Source: Pseudomonadota bacterium
GTDB lineage: Bacteria; Pseudomonadota; Alphaproteobacteria; Sphingomonadales; Sphingomonadaceae
DNA: 16,773 nt
Reading direction: 5' to 3'
NCBI GenBank assembly: GCA_023390415.1
Contig: JAEWCW010000021.1
Coordinates: 1 to 16,773, forward strand
This document shows, in pieces, positions 13,609 to 16,773 of this stretch (positions are counted from its first letter, which is position 1; the number at the start of each line of letters is the position of its first letter). Under the pieces are notes generated by a model. That model did not search any database. It saw only the letters and a program-made list of their open reading frames with translations, and had not been told where the DNA came from. Made by a program: the position numbers and the translations under genes.

Positions 13609-13638
13609 GACGTTTGTCGGTCAGCCCGCGTCGTCTGT
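13609..13638. promoter_or_regulatory. candidate LytTR operator, two direct repeats
   Basis: GACGTTTGT (13609-13617) and GTCGTCTGT (13630-13638) are direct repeats starting 21 bp apart, so they lie on the same face of the helix two turns apart. The first matches eight of nine positions of the published LytTR half-site pattern [TA][AC][CA]GTTN[AG][TG]; the second matches six. Extended to 12 bp (CGACGTTTGTCG and CGTCGTCTGTCG) they share ten bases. The pair lies between the divergent LytTR regulator and kinase genes. It would be close to the regulator start (possible self-repression) and about 55-85 bp upstream of the kinase start (possible activation). Confidence 0.45.
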
Positions 13639-13691
13639 CGAGGGGCCTTGGCTATGCCGCGCCCATTCGATCAGCTAGCATCGGCATTCTA

Positions 13692-14771
13692 GTGGGGGCT
13701 TCATTGGACATTATCGCGCAGCCCGATCGCTCCAGCGCCAATGCCCGCCTGAAGCGCGGGGCCTTAGTGCTGCTCCTCGTGTTCTGGACGATCCACTTCA
13801 CAGTCATGTGGCTGCGCTCGCAGATCAACCGGGACACCGGCCAATGGGAGTTCGACGGCGAAGGCACGCTGCGCCGGTTCCTGTTCGCCTTGTTCGGCGC
13901 CTTCCTCGGCTATCTGCTCTACCTTTGCCTGAGGATGGTCCGGCAGCGCGGGTTCGGACGGCAAGCGGCGATCGGCGGCCTGCTCGCCCTGGTCGCCGCC
14001 TGCATTCAGGCGGCGGGCAACATCGTCATCTTCAACGCCGAGCTGACGGTGGTCCTGCCGACCTACTTCTACAATTTACTCTACTGGTTCTGGTTCTATT
14101 TCTCCTGGACCACGGCCTATCTCGCTTTCTCCTACAGCATCACCGTCCAGGAGCAGGAGCGGCATGCCGCCGAGCTCGCCGTCCAGGCGCGGGAGGCGCA
14201 GGTTCGTGCGCTGCGCTACCAGATCAACCCGCATTTCCTGTTCAACACGCTGAACGCGATCGCCGCGCTCATCCGCGACGCGCCGGCCCGGGCGGAGCAG
14301 ATGGTGGTCCAGCTCTCCGACTTCTTCAGGCGCAGCCTTGCGGTCAATCCGATGGAGGATCTGACCCTGGCCGAGGAGGTCGAGCTTCAGCGCCTCTATC
14401 TCGAGATCGAGCGGACGCGCTTCCCCGACCGGCTGCGCTTCGAGGTCGCACTCGAGGACGGCGCCGCCGAGGCGAAGGTGCCGGCGCTGCTGCTCCAGCC
14501 TTTGGTCGAGAATGCGGTGAAGCACGGAGTCGCCAAGTCCGAACGGCCGACGGCGATCCGGATCGGCGCGCGCGTCGACGGGCCCGACCTAGAGATCCTC
14601 GTCGACAATGACGCGGTCGCCGAAGGGCCTGCATCGCCGGGCGTGAAGGTAGGGCTGCAGAACGTCGCAGAACGTCTGCGGTCGCGGTTCAGCGACGAGG
14701 CCAGCCTCGAGGCCGGAGAAGTCGCCGGAGGCGGCTTCCGCAACAAGCTGCGCCTCCCGCTCCGCCGCTGA
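13692..14771 (+). CDS. LytS-like sensor histidine kinase (His_kinase family)
   Basis: A protein of about 359 residues with four membrane helices (about 23-41, 62-82, 93-114 and 120-150), then a short coiled segment and the LytS/YehU-type His_kinase domain. RYQINPHFLFNTLNAIAAL places the phospho-acceptor at His181. LLLQPLVENAVKHGV (about 267-280) is the N-box of the ATPase domain, EILVDND (301-307) the D-box and GVKVGLQNVAERL (317-329) the G2 region; the D-box has Asp where Gly is more usual. It probably phosphorylates the divergent LytTR regulator. No extracellular sensor domain is evident, so the membrane part may itself sense. The start is uncertain: GTG 13692 is taken, and TTG 13704, six bases behind GGGGG, is equally plausible. 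The longer upstream frame is antisense to the regulator and rejected. Confidence 0.9.
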   Translation: MGASLDIIAQPDRSSANARLKRGALVLLLVFWTIHFTVMWLRSQINRDTGQWEFDGEGTLRRFLFALFGAFLGYLLYLCLRMVRQRGFGRQAAIGGLLALVAACIQAAGNIVIFNAELTVVLPTYFYNLLYWFWFYFSWTTAYLAFSYSITVQEQERHAAELAVQAREAQVRALRYQINPHFLFNTLNAIAALIRDAPARAEQMVVQLSDFFRRSLAVNPMEDLTLAEEVELQRLYLEIERTRFPDRLRFEVALEDGAAEAKVPALLLQPLVENAVKHGVAKSERPTAIRIGARVDGPDLEILVDNDAVAEGPASPGVKVGLQNVAERLRSRFSDEASLEAGEVAGGGFRNKLRLPLRR

Positions 14772-14778
14772 CATTCGT

Positions 14779-14840
14779 CGCCCGAAACGGGCGTTCATCG
14801 ATCTCCCCGCCGTTCCTCCGCCCGCTTTCGACGATCGTCG
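14779..14840. promoter_or_regulatory. kinase-receptor spacer with hairpin and palindrome
   Basis: CGCCCG (14779-14784) and CGGGCG (14788-14793) form a tight 6-bp hairpin with an AAA loop just after the kinase stop. CGACGATCGTCG (14829-14840) is a perfect 12-bp palindrome 6 bp upstream of the receptor's GGAGG. Two GTTC-containing half-sites (about 14791 and 14810) lie 19 bp apart and only loosely resemble LytTR sites. The palindrome may be an operator; no clear -35/-10 pair or T-tract is seen. Confidence 0.3.
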
Positions 14841-14856
14841 CGGGACGGAGGTGCTT

Positions 14857-16770
14857 ATGAAGAACAGTCTGATGACGGCCGCGGCGCTCGCGGCCCTGCT
14901 TGCCAATCCGGGAGCGGCCCTGGGCCAGCGCACGGGGGAGAATGCCGTCGCCTCGGCCGAAGACGCGTTCGGGACGAGCGTCGGCAACGAGCGGGTCGGA
15001 CTCTATTCGCCCTTTGGCGCGCGCGGCTTCAGCCCGGTCCAGGCCGGCAACGTCCGGGTCAACGGCATGTATATCGACTATTCGGCCGATCTCAGCGAGC
15101 GCCTGATCGCGGGCAGCAACGTGCGTGTCGGCCTCACCGCGCAGGGCTACCCGTTCCCGGCCCCGACCGGGGTCGGCGACTTCTCGCTGCGCCTGCCGGG
15201 GCCGGAAGCAATCGCCAGCACCGTGATCGGCGTCGGGCCCTATGGCGGCGTGCGCGGGGAAATCGATGCGCAGCTTCCGGTCAGCGACACGCTCGGCATC
15301 GCCGCCGGTGTGGGCGTGAACCAACAGGAACTCCCCAATGGCGGCGACCAGCGCCTGCTCACTGCTGGAATCGTCGCGCGCTGGCGTCCGACGGAGAATG
15401 TCGAGATCATCCCCTTCTGGGGCCTGCAGCGGGAGCAGGGCCAGGAGGCGCAGCCGGTCATCTTCACGGCCGGCGCCTATCTTCCGCCCGAGATCGAACG
15501 CCGCCGCTATTTCGGCCCCGAATGGGCGCAGAATGAAGGCCGGGACGTGGTGTACGGCCTACTCGGTACCTTCGGCTTCGGCCCCTGGACCCTGCGCGGC
15601 GGCGCCTTCCGGTCGATCGCCGACGATTTTCGCAACTACACCCCGATGTTCCTCAACACGACCCCGGACGGCGAGGCGGACCGGGTTGTCGTCGCCGATC
15701 GCGATCGCCGCTTCGCCTCCACCTCGGGCGAGCTGCGACTCACCCGGCAAGCGGACGAGGGGGACCGCCGCCACCTCGTTCATCTGATGACTCGCGGCCG
15801 GGTCAGGGATCGCCTTTATGGCGGAGGGCAGTCGTACAATCTCGGCCGCGGCCGGATCGAAGAGCCGATGGACGCGCCGGAGCCGGACTTCACGCTCGGC
15901 GCCCGGACCCGGGACCAGGTCCGCCAGCTCACTTTCGGGCTCGGCTATCACGGAATGTGGCGCGACGTCGGCGAGCTCAGCCTCGGAATCCAGCGCAGCT
16001 TCTACGAGAAGACGGGGGAGCGCCCCTCCGGTCCGCTGCCGGTCTCCGAATCGAGCCCCTGGCTGTTCAACGGGACCCTCTCCATCCTCGCCAGCGACCG
16101 CCTCGCGCTCTACGCCGGCTATGCCAAGGGGTTGGAAGAAAGCCCGGTCGCGCCGGACATCGCCGTCAATCGCGGCGATGCGCCGCCCGCCATCATCACC
16201 GAGCAGATGGACGCCGGCTTCCGCTACACGATCAACCCGTCGCTTCGGCTGGTCGCCGGCGTGTTCGACGTGCGCAAGCCCTATTTCGCGCTGGACCCGG
16301 GCCTGGTCTTCCGGGAGCTTGGGGAAGTGCGCAATCGCGGCGTCGAGGTGTCGCTCGCCGGCCAGGTGACGCCGCGGCTCAGCGTGGTTCTCGGCGCCGT
16401 CTTCCTCGATGCGGAGGTGAGCGGCGATGGGGTGGAGCTGGGGCTGATCGGGCGCCGGCCGGTCGGCTCGATCGGCCGAAGCATCAACGGCGCGCTCAAC
16501 TGGAACGTGCCGTGGGTGGAGGGGCTGTCGTTCGACGTGACCTATACGGGCACGTCCGATCGCGCGACCGCCGAGGACGGGCTCGTCATCCCGGCGCGCT
16601 ACGTCACGTCCGTGGGCGGCCGCTATCGCTTCGACATGTTCGACAAGCCTGCCACGTTCCGCGCGCAGATCGCCTCGCTGAACAACGTCTACGGCCTCGG
16701 CAACATCGGCGAAGGCTATTATTACAATGCGCCCCGCCAGTTCCAGATGAGCCTGACCGTCGACATGTGA
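14857..16770 (+). CDS. compact TonB-dependent outer-membrane receptor
   Basis: A 637-residue protein. ATG 14857 follows GGAGG with 5-nt spacing; the GTG at 14851 overlaps that site and is rejected. A signal peptide (MKNSLMTAAALAALLANPGA, cleavage near ALG-Q at residue 23) leads directly to a plug-like segment: AEDAFGTSVGNERVGLYSPF, ARGFSPVQAGNVRVNGMYID, then LIAGSNVRVGLTAQGYPFPA. The rest is alternating beta-strand, ending YYYNAPRQFQMSLTVDM, as expected for a 22-strand barrel. Residues like FTAGAYLPPEIERRRYFG and GYAKGLEESPVAP are typical of such receptors. No TonB box is evident between the signal peptide and the plug, and the protein is shorter than most receptors of 700-800 residues. Ligand unknown (siderophore or other). 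Adjacent to the LytS kinase, possibly in its operon. The stop is 3 bp from the window end. Confidence 0.88.
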   Translation: MKNSLMTAAALAALLANPGAALGQRTGENAVASAEDAFGTSVGNERVGLYSPFGARGFSPVQAGNVRVNGMYIDYSADLSERLIAGSNVRVGLTAQGYPFPAPTGVGDFSLRLPGPEAIASTVIGVGPYGGVRGEIDAQLPVSDTLGIAAGVGVNQQELPNGGDQRLLTAGIVARWRPTENVEIIPFWGLQREQGQEAQPVIFTAGAYLPPEIERRRYFGPEWAQNEGRDVVYGLLGTFGFGPWTLRGGAFRSIADDFRNYTPMFLNTTPDGEADRVVVADRDRRFASTSGELRLTRQADEGDRRHLVHLMTRGRVRDRLYGGGQSYNLGRGRIEEPMDAPEPDFTLGARTRDQVRQLTFGLGYHGMWRDVGELSLGIQRSFYEKTGERPSGPLPVSESSPWLFNGTLSILASDRLALYAGYAKGLEESPVAPDIAVNRGDAPPAIITEQMDAGFRYTINPSLRLVAGVFDVRKPYFALDPGLVFRELGEVRNRGVEVSLAGQVTPRLSVVLGAVFLDAEVSGDGVELGLIGRRPVGSIGRSINGALNWNVPWVEGLSFDVTYTGTSDRATAEDGLVIPARYVTSVGGRYRFDMFDKPATFRAQIASLNNVYGLGNIGEGYYYNAPRQFQMSLTVDM

Positions 16771-16773
16771 GCC

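Noticed and set aside
13089..13691. long 5' extension of the kinase frame
   Set aside because: The extension is antisense to the LytTR regulator, is serine- and arginine-rich low-complexity sequence, and would remove the divergent promoter region.
1..16773. CRISPR array, tRNA/rRNA genes, insertion sequences, attachment sites
   Set aside because: No regularly spaced repeats, no cloverleaf-like or rRNA sequence and no transposase or integrase frame were seen; the only repeat pair is the REP-like element.

Overview
The window is GC-rich DNA (very strong G/C at third codon positions) that reads as an alphaproteobacterial chromosome, most likely from a sphingomonad (Sphingomonadales). This is inferred from the spc-type ribosomal operon with adk after secY, a four-cysteine zinc-type adenylate kinase, a TonB-dependent receptor, a YjfC/DUF350/DUF1190 module, and a dispersed intergenic repeat whose antisense translation gives the familiar 'PEIPAFAGMT' artefact peptide. 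No phage, transposase, CRISPR array, tRNA or rRNA is seen. No gene was checked against a database; all calls rest on recognition of protein families.

Region 1 (1-4069) is the end of the spc operon: rpsE (5' end outside the window), rpmD, rplO, secY, adk, then rplQ. The striking point is the adk-rplQ junction. In proteobacteria of this type rpsM, rpsK and rpoA (S13, S11 and the RNA polymerase alpha subunit) normally lie before rplQ. Here only 160 bp separate adk from rplQ, and none of the three genes, nor any coding remnant, is visible. They are essential, so either they have moved elsewhere in the genome or the assembly has collapsed or mis-joined here. The spacer holds a terminator-like hairpin with a T-tract and two further hairpins.

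Region 2 (4070-5140) has a PilZ-domain protein with a long N-terminal extension (probable cyclic-di-GMP effector) and a 59-residue Myb/SANT-like helix-turn-helix protein.

Region 3 (5185-7446) is a divergent module: a glutathionylspermidine-synthase-like ATP-grasp protein (YgiC/YjfC family) on the minus strand, and a DUF350 membrane protein coupled to a DUF1190 (YgiB/YjfM-like) probable lipoprotein on the plus strand. It matches the E. coli yjfL-yjfM-yjfC set in content but not in orientation. Its function is not established.

Region 4 (7489-10883) has a BaiN/HI0933-family flavoprotein, a DEAD-box RNA helicase with a DbpA-type C-terminal RNA-binding domain, and a DUF188 (YaiI/YqxD) protein whose start overlaps the helicase stop.

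Region 5 (10884-12697) opens with a pair of inverted REP-like hairpins between convergent genes. It then holds an NADP-type glutamate dehydrogenase and a 57-residue hydrophilic protein, both on the minus strand.

Region 6 (12815-16770) is a divergent LytTR response regulator / LytS-like sensor kinase pair followed by a compact TonB-dependent receptor. Two direct repeats 21 bp apart in the regulator-kinase gap match the geometry of LytTR-family operators. This suggests an autoregulated membrane-signal circuit that may also control the receptor.
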